The notes: generated by a model from the sequence alone, not told the origin. DNA of 64,000 nucleotides from an uncultured Gemmiger sp. (GCA_934502625.1 CAKSUQ010000007.1:1-64000); one strand, 5' to 3'; shown: positions 6,802-14,949, counted from the first letter of the stretch. A program made the numbers and translations.

Positions 6802-8449
6802 AGCGGAAGGAGTCAAACTCTTCCATGCAAAAGCACAGCTATGGGCTTTGCTGGGGTTTGTCCTGGTGCTACTGTGGTTTGCCAACAGTGGGACCATGTA
6901 TTTTATGGTGGCGGGTGATCTTCTGAACCCGCTTGACTCCATCGGATTTTTCAAGGATGTGGCGATGGGAAGTGGGCGGTCCGGCTTGCAGCTGGTGCGC
7001 AGCTCTCAGAGCCTGACAGTGTTCAGCTGGCTGATCCCCGTCAATCTGTGTGTGGCGCAATTCGCGTCGGAGCGCCGGGCACGCACCGATGAATTGTTCG
7101 TCAGTCATGGAGGACGGTTGTCCACTCTATACCGCGCCAAATTCGGGGTGGTCTGCGGTTTCTACCTGCTTTTGCAGCTGGCCTTTTACGGAATCTGCAT
7201 TACCATCACAGCCATCCAGATGGGAATTGCGCCCGCGCTCGGAACAGTTCTGTTGTTCTGCGCAGTATCGGTGGGAAATCTTCTGGTGCTGGGGGCTTTC
7301 CTGGCATTGGCGTCGGTCCTTACACTCTGGATGAAAAACCATGCTGCTGCGGCACTGGTGACCAGTATTCTGCCGTTGGCAGGAGTGCTGCTTTATCAGG
7401 TACAGTATGAAGATTTTTCTACTCAGCCTCTTCTGATACAACTGGCGGCTAAGGCTATGCCCACCTATTACTGGTCCAGGCTGTGTGCTTTGAACATCAC
7501 GCCGCAGTTTTGTGTCGAATTGGTAGCTTGGGTGATTGTGGCCCTTGCTGTGGCTGCAGGGCTGGGATGGATGGCACTTCACCGTCCGGATGCCGGAAAG
7601 CAGCGCAGTGCCAGAAAGGCGCACGCAGTCCTGCGGCGTAGGGAAAAATCTGCCGCTCGACAGGGAATGCACCGGGCCAGCACTTTCTCCGCAGCTTTGT
7701 ATGCCTTTCGCTGCACTCGCCTGCCGGGAATGCTGGCTCTGTTCGGCCTGCTGTGCATGGCGTTTGCTCTGGGAGTTAGTGAATCCCGCATTGTGGACGC
7801 TACTTGGGCAGACGGCAGGCGGGTAGGCATTTTTCCCGGCGGTTCGTTGCCAGTGGGAAGCGCGGCGGATGCTGCTCTCGGCACGGTGCTGTCAGTGGGC
7901 ATCCTTGCGTGGATTGCAGTCATTCTCGTGGCGGTGATGGCATTCCACCAGAACAAAACAGCGGGCGCTGCCCGGTTGGCGGTCGCCTATGGCGTAAGCC
8001 GGGTCCGATATATGGTTGGCAGTTTTGCGGCGGAAACGATTATGCTCCAAGGGTGGTACATGGTGTTGTATTTCCTGCTGTCGGTTGTCACGGGATCCCT
8101 CTCCCAGCCGGGACGCACGGCGTTTTTCTGGATGCAGAGCGCCTGGATTTTGCAGGCAAGCTATGCGGCGGTTTGGCTGGTATGCCGACTTTGCGGCAGT
8201 GAATTGGCGGGGGCTACTTTCTGCTTTGTGGTGACTCTGGCTGGAGTCATTGTGAGCGTTTTTGCCCCGGATCCGGCGGCAGTTTCTCCCTTGTCTGCGC
8301 TATTGTTTTATGCAATACCTATGCCCTATTGGCTGGCTCTGGGCGGGGGGCATTCGATTCCTTGGCAGGCTGTTGGTTATGGCGCAGGTGTTACCGCCTT
8401 GTGCTTGGCGGCAGCGCTGGCTATCACGACAGTGAGAGATGTGGAGTAA
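6785..8449 (+). CDS. ABC-2 type permease, double-length
   Basis: This is the membrane partner of the preceding ATPase, about 554 residues with some twelve hydrophobic segments in two similar halves. A basic cytoplasmic linker (about residues 270-300, KQRSARKAHAVLRRREKS) joins them. Typical ABC-2 permeases have six segments and dimerise, so this looks like a fused pair. The start is ATG 6785, directly after GGGAGGTGACAGCC and inside the end of the ATPase gene. The substrate is unknown. Confidence 0.75.
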   Translation: MPMQAKAEGVKLFHAKAQLWALLGFVLVLLWFANSGTMYFMVAGDLLNPLDSIGFFKDVAMGSGRSGLQLVRSSQSLTVFSWLIPVNLCVAQFASERRARTDELFVSHGGRLSTLYRAKFGVVCGFYLLLQLAFYGICITITAIQMGIAPALGTVLLFCAVSVGNLLVLGAFLALASVLTLWMKNHAAAALVTSILPLAGVLLYQVQYEDFSTQPLLIQLAAKAMPTYYWSRLCALNITPQFCVELVAWVIVALAVAAGLGWMALHRPDAGKQRSARKAHAVLRRREKSAARQGMHRASTFSAALYAFRCTRLPGMLALFGLLCMAFALGVSESRIVDATWADGRRVGIFPGGSLPVGSAADAALGTVLSVGILAWIAVILVAVMAFHQNKTAGAARLAVAYGVSRVRYMVGSFAAETIMLQGWYMVLYFLLSVVTGSLSQPGRTAFFWMQSAWILQASYAAVWLVCRLCGSELAGATFCFVVTLAGVIVSVFAPDPAAVSPLSALLFYAIPMPYWLALGGGHSIPWQAVGYGAGVTALCLAAALAITTVRDVE

Positions 8450-8482
8450 AAAGTAGCTTCTGTGTATAGCGGAACAAAATAC

Positions 8483-8511
8483 TTGCGAAAAACCTCTAAT
8501 TCGATTATACT
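8483..8511 (+). promoter_or_regulatory. promoter of XRE regulator/recombinase, with partial palindrome
   Basis: TTGCGA (8483-8488), 17-bp spacer and TATACT (8506-8511). The -10 lies inside an imperfect palindrome running from ATTCG to CGAAT (about 8499-8524), a plausible operator for the XRE protein encoded immediately downstream. Confidence 0.6.
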
Positions 8512-8542
8512 TGAATTAACGAATTTTGCAGGAGGTCTTTCC

Positions 8543-8917
8543 ATGGATGTATTCGTAGGCACCCGGCTGCGCGTGCTGCGCAAGGACGCGGGGCTGACCC
8601 AGGCCCAGCTGGCGGCACTGGCCGACACCAATCAGGCTGCCATCAACCGCTACGAAACTGACCGGGCGGCAGCGCCTTACCGCATCCTGGTCTGGTATGC
8701 CACCTATTTTAATGTGTCCCTGGACTATATCTTCGGTCTGTGCGAGGACCCCCGCGGGCGATATGTCTGCGTTACGCCAGAGGGAGCGCAGGAAGTGGTG
8801 CAGTGCAAACCGGATTGGAGTGAGTTTGTGGAGGCTTGCTTCACGCCGGGCAGCGAGCTGAACCGCCGCCTGAAACAGATGATTCTCAATATGGGAGAAG
8901 AGGAGAAGCACAAGTAA
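8543..8917 (+). CDS. XRE-family helix-turn-helix regulator
   Basis: This 124-residue protein has an N-terminal Cro/CI-type HTH (RLRVLRKDAGLTQAQLAAL...NQAAINRYETDR, residues 7-45). A short C-terminal part may mediate dimerisation. The start at ATG 8543 follows GGAGGT. It lies 13 bp before the recombinase and is probably cotranscribed with it, so it likely controls excision. The promoter at 8483 suggests autoregulation. Confidence 0.85.
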   Translation: MDVFVGTRLRVLRKDAGLTQAQLAALADTNQAAINRYETDRAAAPYRILVWYATYFNVSLDYIFGLCEDPRGRYVCVTPEGAQEVVQCKPDWSEFVEACFTPGSELNRRLKQMILNMGEEEKHK

Positions 8918-8930
8918 GGAGGTGCACGCC

Positions 8931-10682
8931 ATGAATGCCGTGATCTATGCCCGTTACAGCAGCGACAACCAGCGGGAGGAATCCATCGAAGGCCAGCTGC
9001 GGGAATGCAAGGAGTATGCCGACCAGAACGGCATCACTGTGGTGCGGACCTACATTGACAGGGCACTGTCCGCCAAGACCGACAGCCGTCCGCAGTTCCA
9101 GCAGATGATCCACGACAGTGCCACCCACACCTTTGAGGCGGTATTGGTGTGGAAACTGGACCGCTTTTCCCGCAACCGGTACGATTCGGCCCATTATAAG
9201 CGCATCCTCAAAAACAACCGGGTCCATGTGGTGTCGGTGACGGAACCCATCTCCAACACGCCGGAAGGCATCATGCTGGAAAGCCTGCTGGAAGGAATGG
9301 CCGAGTATTATTCGGCGGAGTTGGCTGAGAAGGTCAGCCGCGGCCACAAGGAGAACGCCCTCAAAGCCAAGTTCAACGGCGGTCCGGTGCCGCTGGGCTA
9401 TCGCATCGACAGCGAGCATCACTATCAGATCGACCCAACCACCGCACCGGTGGTGCAGGAAGCGTTCCAGCGGTACGCGGCAGGGGAGAGCATTCGCAGC
9501 ATCATCGAATCGCTGAACGCCCGGGGCATCCGCAACAGCCGGGGCAACCGGTTCACCAAAAACAGCTTCCAGACGCTGCTCAAGAACCGCCGGTATCTGG
9601 GCGAATACCGCTATAAGGATACCGTCATCCCGGATGCTATACCGGCCATCATCGACCCGGAGTGCTTCGATGCGGTCCAGCGCCGGTGCGAGATTCACCG
9701 TCAGGCACCGGCCCACAACAAGGCAGATGTCCACTATCTGCTTACCACCAAGCTGTTCTGTGGCAAGTGCGGTACCATGATGGCAGGGGAGAGAGGCAGG
9801 AGCCACACAGGCACGGTCCACTGTTACTATAAATGCGGCACCCGCAAACGCAGCGGCAAGGAAGCTTGTAGCCTGAAGCCAGTGCGCAAGGAGCCGCTGG
9901 AGCAGTTTGTGGTTAAGACCGCACTGGAAAAGGTGCTGAATGACCGGGTCATCGACCTGCTGGCGGACAAGCTGCTGGAATACCAGAGCAAGGGAAACAC
10001 CCGCCTGCCGGTTTTGCAGGCAGAACTGAAAGAGGTGAAGCGGCGCATCGACAATCTGGTGGCGGCCATCGAGCAGGGCATCCTGACGCCTTCCACCAAG
10101 TCGCGGATGGAGGAACTGGAACAGCAGCGTGAAGAGCTGGAAACCAGCGTCCTGCAGGAGCAGATCGAAACGCCGCCCATCACACGAGAACAAATTCTGT
10201 TCTGGTTCGATCAGTTCTGCTACGGCGACCCGGCGGATATCGCCTTTCAGGAAAAGGTCATCGACTGTTTTGTTAATTCCATCTATCTGTTCGATGACCG
10301 CATCGTGGTGAATTTCAACTACCAGGAGGGCGGACGCCCGGTCCCCCTCGAAGAAGTACTTAGTTCGTTTTTGGATGGGAATGGTGCACCACAAACTGCC
10401 TTACGGAAACGTAGGGCAGTTTTTTGTTGCAATTTTCCGGGATGCCCGAAGCCAAGGTGCACCATCGGGGACGAGAACAGCCCATGCCCCGCGTCAGCGT
10501 ACCGCGGGGCAAAAACAGTCCTGCGGACTGTTTTTAGGGCGCGGGAGAGTCCCCGATTCGATGGCAGGATGCTGAGGGCGGGGGTAGAGGAAAAGCTGCT
10601 GCCCTATTCAATACGGTACTATAAAACGGCAGGCGCTAAATACGCCTGCCGTTTGCTTTTCATGGGAACATATTCTCTATAG
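8931..10682 (+). CDS. large serine recombinase (site-specific integrase)
   Basis: It catalyses integration and excision of the element. The N-terminal resolvase domain begins VIYARYSSDNQREES, with the catalytic serine in YARYSS near residue 9. The recombinase domain covers about residues 150-260 (PLGYRID...NRRYLGEYRYKD). A zinc ribbon follows (FCGKCGTMM...YYKCGTRK), then a coiled coil. ATG 8931 follows AAGGAGG. The frame crosses the right att core at 10381-10391, so the last 97 residues are chromosomal read-through. In the excised circle the frame would instead continue from base 76 to TAA at 154-156. Confidence 0.92.
   Translation: MNAVIYARYSSDNQREESIEGQLRECKEYADQNGITVVRTYIDRALSAKTDSRPQFQQMIHDSATHTFEAVLVWKLDRFSRNRYDSAHYKRILKNNRVHVVSVTEPISNTPEGIMLESLLEGMAEYYSAELAEKVSRGHKENALKAKFNGGPVPLGYRIDSEHHYQIDPTTAPVVQEAFQRYAAGESIRSIIESLNARGIRNSRGNRFTKNSFQTLLKNRRYLGEYRYKDTVIPDAIPAIIDPECFDAVQRRCEIHRQAPAHNKADVHYLLTTKLFCGKCGTMMAGERGRSHTGTVHCYYKCGTRKRSGKEACSLKPVRKEPLEQFVVKTALEKVLNDRVIDLLADKLLEYQSKGNTRLPVLQAELKEVKRRIDNLVAAIEQGILTPSTKSRMEELEQQREELETSVLQEQIETPPITREQILFWFDQFCYGDPADIAFQEKVIDCFVNSIYLFDDRIVVNFNYQEGGRPVPLEEVLSSFLDGNGAPQTALRKRRAVFCCNFPGCPKPRCTIGDENSPCPASAYRGAKTVLRTVFRARESPRFDGRMLRAGVEEKLLPYSIRYYKTAGAKYACRLLFMGTYSL
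10381..10391 (+). repeat. right attachment repeat (att core)
   Basis: This second copy of ATGGTGCACCA, the tRNA-Lys 3' end, lies inside the recombinase reading frame. The element between the two cores is about 10.3 kb. Confidence 0.65.
10395..10425 (+). terminator. probable native tRNA-Lys terminator
   Basis: An 11-bp stem (ACTGCCTTACG/CGTAGGGCAGT, one G-U pair) closes a GAAA tetraloop and is followed by T6. It begins three bases after the CCA of the right att repeat, exactly where a tRNA terminator should be. This supports the insertion model. Confidence 0.8.
10457..10562. repeat. inverted tRNA-Lys 3' fragment with palindrome module
   Basis: Bases 10457-10478 are the reverse complement of the T-arm/acceptor part of tRNA-Lys with a three-base change. 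A plus-orientation fragment GAGTCCCCGAT follows at about 10543. Between them are a GCCCCGCG/CGCGGGGC hairpin (10486-10510) and a perfect 11-bp stem with 3-base loop (10511-10535, arms AAAAACAGTCC/GGACTGTTTTT). This is debris of tRNA-targeted integration or a small palindromic element. Confidence 0.5.
10625..10660. terminator. bidirectional terminator
   Basis: The stem AACGGCAGGCG/CGCCTGCCGTT with a 7-base loop is followed by TTTGCTTTT on the plus strand. It lies within the out-of-element tail of the recombinase frame and faces the 10727-11260 gene. Confidence 0.65.
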
Positions 10683-10726
10683 CGTTTTATAAAGCACTGC
10701 GATTCAATAAACTGGAATTTATATAA

Positions 10727-11260
10727 CTAATGCTGTTCCACATACTTAATAAATTCTTGCGTCTTAGACCAGTACTTAATTCCCCAATTTTCAAAATTCC
10801 ATTCATCCATGTAATTGTTACATTCATAGTCAATATAAAAAATCTGTTCATCTTGTACAATGAAATTAGTCGGGAAATAATCTATGTTCAAACCTGCGTC
10901 ATATACTGCTTTTGTCATCTCTTTCATTTGCGTCAAGTACAAATCTTTCATGATATCATTTTTCACTAAATCATATATAGTTGGCCCATCAATGTATTCT
11001 TTTAATATTCTTTCATTTACTATATCAATGTCTAACATTCTTGGAATTCTAATTCCTGTTTGCAGCAGTCTATTATAATCATTTTGTTCCGCTTCGATTT
11101 TATTGCCAAATGAGTAATATTCACATGGTTCATGGTGTATCTGCTTTAACACATAAAAGTTCCCTTCCCGTTCTGCTAAATAGGAATAACCACCTTTTCC
11201 GCGTCCTAATAACTTCGCGATTTTATATTCTTTGTGATTGACACTCATAACATCTTGCAT
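10727..11260 (-). CDS. RIO-like/aminoglycoside-kinase-like small protein kinase
   Basis: The 177-residue protein has kinase hallmarks in order. A glycine-rich loop LGRGKGGYSYLAE lies near residue 18 and a VAIK-like lysine in FYVLKQI. A catalytic-loop equivalent NIDYFPTNFIV (Asp...Asn) lies near residue 130, and a metal-binding IDYE replaces DFG. It is much shorter than Ser/Thr kinases or aminoglycoside phosphotransferases and resembles stand-alone RIO-type kinases. The gene is AT-rich, isolated, and preceded by TGTAGA/TCTACA repeats. Substrate unknown. Confidence 0.6.
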   Translation of the reverse strand: MQDVMSVNHKEYKIAKLLGRGKGGYSYLAEREGNFYVLKQIHHEPCEYYSFGNKIEAEQNDYNRLLQTGIRIPRMLDIDIVNERILKEYIDGPTIYDLVKNDIMKDLYLTQMKEMTKAVYDAGLNIDYFPTNFIVQDEQIFYIDYECNNYMDEWNFENWGIKYWSKTQEFIKYVEQH

Positions 11261-11277
11261 TATCGTACCTCCTAGAA

Positions 11278-11318
11278 TGTAGATTTATTAAACTGTTCTA
11301 CATATTGGAAGTTGTAGA
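11278..11318. promoter_or_regulatory. TGTAGA inverted repeats, possible operator
   Basis: TGTAGA (11278-11283) and TCTACA (11297-11302) form an inverted repeat with a 13-bp spacer. Another TGTAGA half-site follows near 11313. They sit upstream of the kinase-like gene and could bind the neighbouring XRE protein. Inference only. Confidence 0.35.
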
Positions 11319-11328
11319 GTACAATATT

Positions 11329-11955
11329 TTATCGACCTGCCTTGGCTTGTTTATAAAGCAGAACGCCCTTGATAAGCAATAACAGGAATGTTACTGTTAT
11401 CGCATACGGTTCTCTCGCCATAGCCAAAAACAAAACAGCAATTATACTGAGTCCTACAGAGATAGATGTAACTGCTTTTTTGCCCTTTTCAAATTTGAAA
11501 TAGATCATCAGCATTTTCACGATTCCGGTAATCGTCAAGCTGATAAACAATGCCCAATAGATTCTGATTATGAAAGCATTGCCATCTACATACCCAAAGA
11601 GATTTACCGAATAGATATATCCATCGACCGGCTTGGGATACAGCGGAAGAACTATCAGCATCAGCGAAAACAAGTCAACAAACCCCAATAACAAATCGCA
11701 TACACTATTGAGATTTGATTTGTTTTCTTTTTCTGCTATGAAAATCAATTGTTCTCCAGATAACAAATCATCAATTGATACAGAAAAATAGCTGGATATT
11801 TCCTTTAATGAATCGATGCTTGGGCATCCTCTTCCGGACTCCCATTTTGAAATGGCGGTTCTGGAAACAAATAATGCCTCGGCTAATTCTTCCTGTGTCA
11901 AACCTCGACTTTTTCTTAATTCCTGAAGCTTTTCATGAAATTCCAAAACCTGCAC
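11329..11955 (-). CDS. XRE regulator with C-terminal membrane domain
   Basis: Residues 5-65 are a clear HTH_3 domain (LQELRKSRGLTQEELAEAL...RTAISKWESGRG). The remainder has about four hydrophobic segments (near 88-105, 128-145, 160-178, 182-200). Membrane-anchored XRE proteins usually sense envelope conditions and act on nearby genes. It starts 14 bp after the PAP2 gene ends, in the same orientation, so the two are likely cotranscribed. AT-rich composition again suggests transfer. Confidence 0.8.
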   Translation of the reverse strand: MQVLEFHEKLQELRKSRGLTQEELAEALFVSRTAISKWESGRGCPSIDSLKEISSYFSVSIDDLLSGEQLIFIAEKENKSNLNSVCDLLLGFVDLFSLMLIVLPLYPKPVDGYIYSVNLFGYVDGNAFIIRIYWALFISLTITGIVKMLMIYFKFEKGKKAVTSISVGLSIIAVLFLAMAREPYAITVTFLLLLIKGVLLYKQAKAGR

Positions 11956-11969
11956 CTCCCATACCAGTT

Positions 11970-12629
11970 CTATTTTTCTTTTAATGCCAGCATAACTGCC
12001 GCTTTATAAAGCTTAAACAATCCGGCACTTAGCAGTACACCGCCTACAATATCCGTAAACCAATGTACTCCGGAAACCAATCTCCCAGTCACCATGAATA
12101 CCGAAAAAGCGATTGCCGCAATCGTAATGATTCGTTTCATCCTAATGCCAGAAAGTCTGCGCTGGATTTGCTCAACCAAAGCGGGCATTACGCTCAATAC
12201 CAACAAGGTAGTCGAGGACGGATAAGAAGCCTCCATTCTTCCTTCTATTAAAATCGGTCTGTAATTGATCGGGATCATTTCAAAAATCGCATATGCCAAG
12301 AACACGATGACAAAATACACACCCAAAATCATGATATCTGCATCCACCCTGAAAAGGTTTCTTCTTTTAATCAACTGTACCAGCCCAATACCTGCGAAAA
12401 TAAGGCATATTACGACAGGTACCAGCCCCATCCAATCGGTAATCGTGTAAATTGCCATGTTTACCCCTGTAAAATGGTGAAACCAGCAATTAAATGTCGC
12501 AAATCCAATGCTTGTTCCGTTTTGACCAAGCGGCTGCATATCCACAGTCAGAATCAAAGTTGTCCATACTGCAAACATTGCGAGGAATATGCTTCCCATC
12601 AGCAGACTCTTTTTTTCGCTCTTTTTCAT
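11970..12629 (-). CDS. PAP2-superfamily membrane phosphatase
   Basis: A polytopic 219-residue protein with about six membrane segments. The three phosphatase motifs are visible: NYRPIL (motif 1, lacking the classical lysine spacing), SYPSSTT (motif 2, where PSGH becomes PSST) and GRLVSGVHWFTDIVGG (motif 3, with its histidine and aspartate). It probably dephosphorylates a lipid pyrophosphate or phosphatidate at the membrane. The replaced glycine-histidine of motif 2 makes catalytic activity uncertain. Confidence 0.8.
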   Translation of the reverse strand: MKKSEKKSLLMGSIFLAMFAVWTTLILTVDMQPLGQNGTSIGFATFNCWFHHFTGVNMAIYTITDWMGLVPVVICLIFAGIGLVQLIKRRNLFRVDADIMILGVYFVIVFLAYAIFEMIPINYRPILIEGRMEASYPSSTTLLVLSVMPALVEQIQRRLSGIRMKRIITIAAIAFSVFMVTGRLVSGVHWFTDIVGGVLLSAGLFKLYKAAVMLALKEK

Positions 12630-12639
12630 AATTCTACGC

Positions 12640-13027
12640 CCTTTCTGTTTTGGCTTGTCTTTCCGACAACTCCACCTTATCAGAAAGCGTAAAACTATGA
12701 AAGAAACGCTCTTTCACATGCGTGACACGATTCGTATCATTCACGCAAATGCTCGTTTTTTCGATGTTTTTTGATTTTCTATCCCTCTAAATTCCGAGTT
12801 GTTTAATTGCACCATATAGTCTATTGCTTTACAAGCAGCGTGAAAGATTAATCAATACATCCCGTGGATGAGAGGCAGCGGGAGGGGTGAGGGTCGGGCG
12901 TGCCCGTCACCTATCGGGTAGTGGAGGATTTGGCGGCAGTAGGGATAAGGCGGTGCGGGCGGATATGGAATCCGCCCCTACGTCTGATGGCATCTTGTGT
13001 GTGGGGCAGGGGACAGGAAACATTCCA
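12640..13027. other. gene-free junction between AT-rich island and GC-rich core
   Basis: No credible gene is seen. Composition switches from AT-rich to GC-rich at about 12860. Bases 12955-12982 are a copy of the GC-rich palindrome family (CGGGCGGATATGGAATCCGC...), also found at 26.9, 42.2 and 43.9 kb. Confidence 0.6.
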
Positions 13028-13579
13028 TCAACCATTAAAATGCTCCGGGTCGAAATCCTCATTGCTCAGGAAGGGCGGCTCGTCACTCTGGTTTACTTCC
13101 GGCAGCTTCTCCGCCCGTACCGGCTCGCTCCAACCGGCGGGAGAGTCCAAACCCTCCACCGCGCGGTAGGTCACGCGGTACTGCTTATTGCAATACTCAA
13201 ACACGGCAACCTTTGCACCGGGCAGGTCGCTGCCGGTAGCAGGTGCCAGCGAGAAACGCCATTCCGCGTCGTCCTCGCCCAGCTCGGCCAGCGTCATGAC
13301 TTCGCCGGCCATGCGGTGCTGTGAGCCATCCGACGGGTGCTTATACTCGCCCAATTCGCTCGGCGTCAGTTGCCCGCGCCCATACGCCTCCGACACCACC
13401 GCCTGCGCGGCGGTCAGCGCGGCGCGTGCCTCGGTGATGACTTTTTGCTTGTTCGCCTTGTCGATGTACCCGGTCAGGGCGGGCACCAGCAGCGCCGCAA
13501 GGGCGGCCAAAATCACAAGCACGACGATCAATTCAACCAGCGTAAACCCGCGCCGGAAAACGGTTTTCTTCGTATGCAC
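13028..13579 (-). CDS. type IV pilin-like (pseudopilin) protein
   Basis: The N-terminal prepilin signature RRGFTLVELIVVLVILAAL (residues 9-27) has Gly as the cleavage position, Phe at +1 and Glu at +5 of the mature protein. A hydrophobic helix and a soluble C-terminal domain rich in acidic residues follow. It starts at GTG with AAGGGGAG upstream. No peptidase, ATPase or platform gene lies nearby, so it depends on machinery elsewhere. Role: surface filament or competence-type pseudopilus subunit, by family. Confidence 0.85.
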   Translation of the reverse strand: MHTKKTVFRRGFTLVELIVVLVILAALAALLVPALTGYIDKANKQKVITEARAALTAAQAVVSEAYGRGQLTPSELGEYKHPSDGSQHRMAGEVMTLAELGEDDAEWRFSLAPATGSDLPGAKVAVFEYCNKQYRVTYRAVEGLDSPAGWSEPVRAEKLPEVNQSDEPPFLSNEDFDPEHFNG

Positions 13580-13712
13580 GGCAAACTCCCCTTAAAATTC
13601 GTATAAAACCATATACTATCAGTATAAAAAGAACCGCCCGCCGCCGTCAATGGAAAGAAGTAACAAATTATCGACGAAATATTTGTACGGCCGGACTTTT
13701 GACGCCGAAACA

Positions 13713-13741
13713 TGGACTTTCTGTGCAGAATGTGGTATACT
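13713..13741 (+). promoter_or_regulatory. promoter of glf
   Basis: TGGACT (13713-13718), 17-bp spacer and TATACT (13736-13741). The bases around the -10, AATGTGGTATACT, recur almost exactly at the deoD promoter region (48339-48351) and, with one change, at the BMP promoter (50789-50801). Confidence 0.65.
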
Positions 13742-13791
13742 AAATCTATTGTGCCGGAATCTCCGGCAGGAGTAACAGGAGAGTGCAGAAT

Positions 13792-14904
13792 ATGTATGAT
13801 TATCTGGTAGTCGGTTCCGGGCTGTACGGTGCGATTTTTGCCCACGAGGCAAAGGCGCACGGCAAAAGCGTGCTGGTCGTTGACAAGCGCCCGAACATCG
13901 CCGGCAACATCTATACCGAGAACATCGAGGACATCAACGTCCACAAGTACGGCGCCCATATTTTCCATACCAACAACAAAAAAGTCTGGAACTACATCAC
14001 CCGGTTTGCAGAGTTCAACCGCTTCACGAACTCGCCCGTTGCCAACTACAAGGGCGAGCTCTATTCGCTGCCCTTTAACATGTACACCTTCAACAAGATG
14101 TGGGGCGTCGTGACGCCGGAGGAAGCCGCCGCCAAGATCGAGGAGCAGCGCAAGGAGATCACCCACGAGCCGCAGAATCTCGAAGAACAGGCCATCTCCC
14201 TCGTCGGCCGCGACATCTACGAGAAGCTCATCAAGGGCTACACCGAAAAGCAGTGGGGACGCGACTGCAAAGATCTGCCCGCCTTCATCATCAAGCGCCT
14301 GCCCGTGCGCCTGACGTTTGACAACAACTACTTTAACGCCTTGTATCAGGGCATCCCCATCGGCGGCTACACGAAGATGATCGCGAACCTGCTGGACGGC
14401 ATCGAAGTCCGCCTGAACACCGACTATCTCGCCGACAAGACCGAGCTGGACGCGCTGGCCGACAAGGTCGTCTACACCGGCCCCATCGATGCCTACTTTG
14501 ACTACAAGCTCGGCACGCTGGAATACCGCTCCGTCCGCTTCGAGAACGAGCTGCTCGATAAGCCCAGCTTCCAAGGCAACGCCGCCGTTAACTACACCGA
14601 CCGCGAGACCCCGTGGACGCGCATCATCGAGCATAAGTGGTTCGAGTTCGGCAAGGACGAAAACGGCAATGACCTGCCCAAGACGATCATCAGCCGCGAG
14701 TATTCCTCTGAGTGGAAGCCCGGTGACGAGCCGTACTATCCCGTCAACGACGCTAAGAACGGCGCGCTCTACGCCGAGTACAAGAAGCTGGCCGACGCCG
14801 AGCCGAAGGTCATCTTCGGCGGCCGTCTGGGCGAGTACAAGTACTACGACATGGATCAGGTCATCGCCGCCGTGCTCGACCGCTGCGAGACCGAGCTGCA
14901 CTAA
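13792..14904 (+). CDS. glf: UDP-galactopyranose mutase
   Basis: It converts UDP-galactopyranose to UDP-galactofuranose for cell-surface glycans, using reduced FAD. The N-terminal FAD-binding motif is YLVVGSGLYGAIFAHEA, followed by VDKRPNIAGN and the family-typical KYGAHIFHTNNKKVW. At 370 aa the length is standard. ATG 13792 is nine bases after AGGAGA; an earlier GTG at 13783 is less likely. A strong terminator follows, so it is monocistronic. No other galactofuranose genes are adjacent. Confidence 0.95.
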   Translation: MYDYLVVGSGLYGAIFAHEAKAHGKSVLVVDKRPNIAGNIYTENIEDINVHKYGAHIFHTNNKKVWNYITRFAEFNRFTNSPVANYKGELYSLPFNMYTFNKMWGVVTPEEAAAKIEEQRKEITHEPQNLEEQAISLVGRDIYEKLIKGYTEKQWGRDCKDLPAFIIKRLPVRLTFDNNYFNALYQGIPIGGYTKMIANLLDGIEVRLNTDYLADKTELDALADKVVYTGPIDAYFDYKLGTLEYRSVRFENELLDKPSFQGNAAVNYTDRETPWTRIIEHKWFEFGKDENGNDLPKTIISREYSSEWKPGDEPYYPVNDAKNGALYAEYKKLADAEPKVIFGGRLGEYKYYDMDQVIAAVLDRCETELH

Positions 14905-14920
14905 GCGCTATAAAATCCGC

Positions 14921-14948
14921 GCCCCGGCCGCTGTGCCGGGGCTTTTTT
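14921..14948 (+). terminator. terminator of glf
   Basis: Stem GCCCCGGC/GCCGGGGC with a 6-base loop and T6. Confidence 0.85.
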
Positions 14949-14949
14949 G

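Noticed and set aside
8886..10394. Element boundary by phage integrase on the left AT-rich side at about 1811-1832 (tandem AATGGGATTT repeats).
   Set aside because: No tyrosine integrase is present, and the repeats are short and in tandem. The tRNA-Lys repeat explains the ends better.
10457..10478. A second tRNA-Lys gene on the minus strand.
   Set aside because: Only about 22 bases of the T-arm and acceptor are present, with mismatches, and no anticodon or D-arm.
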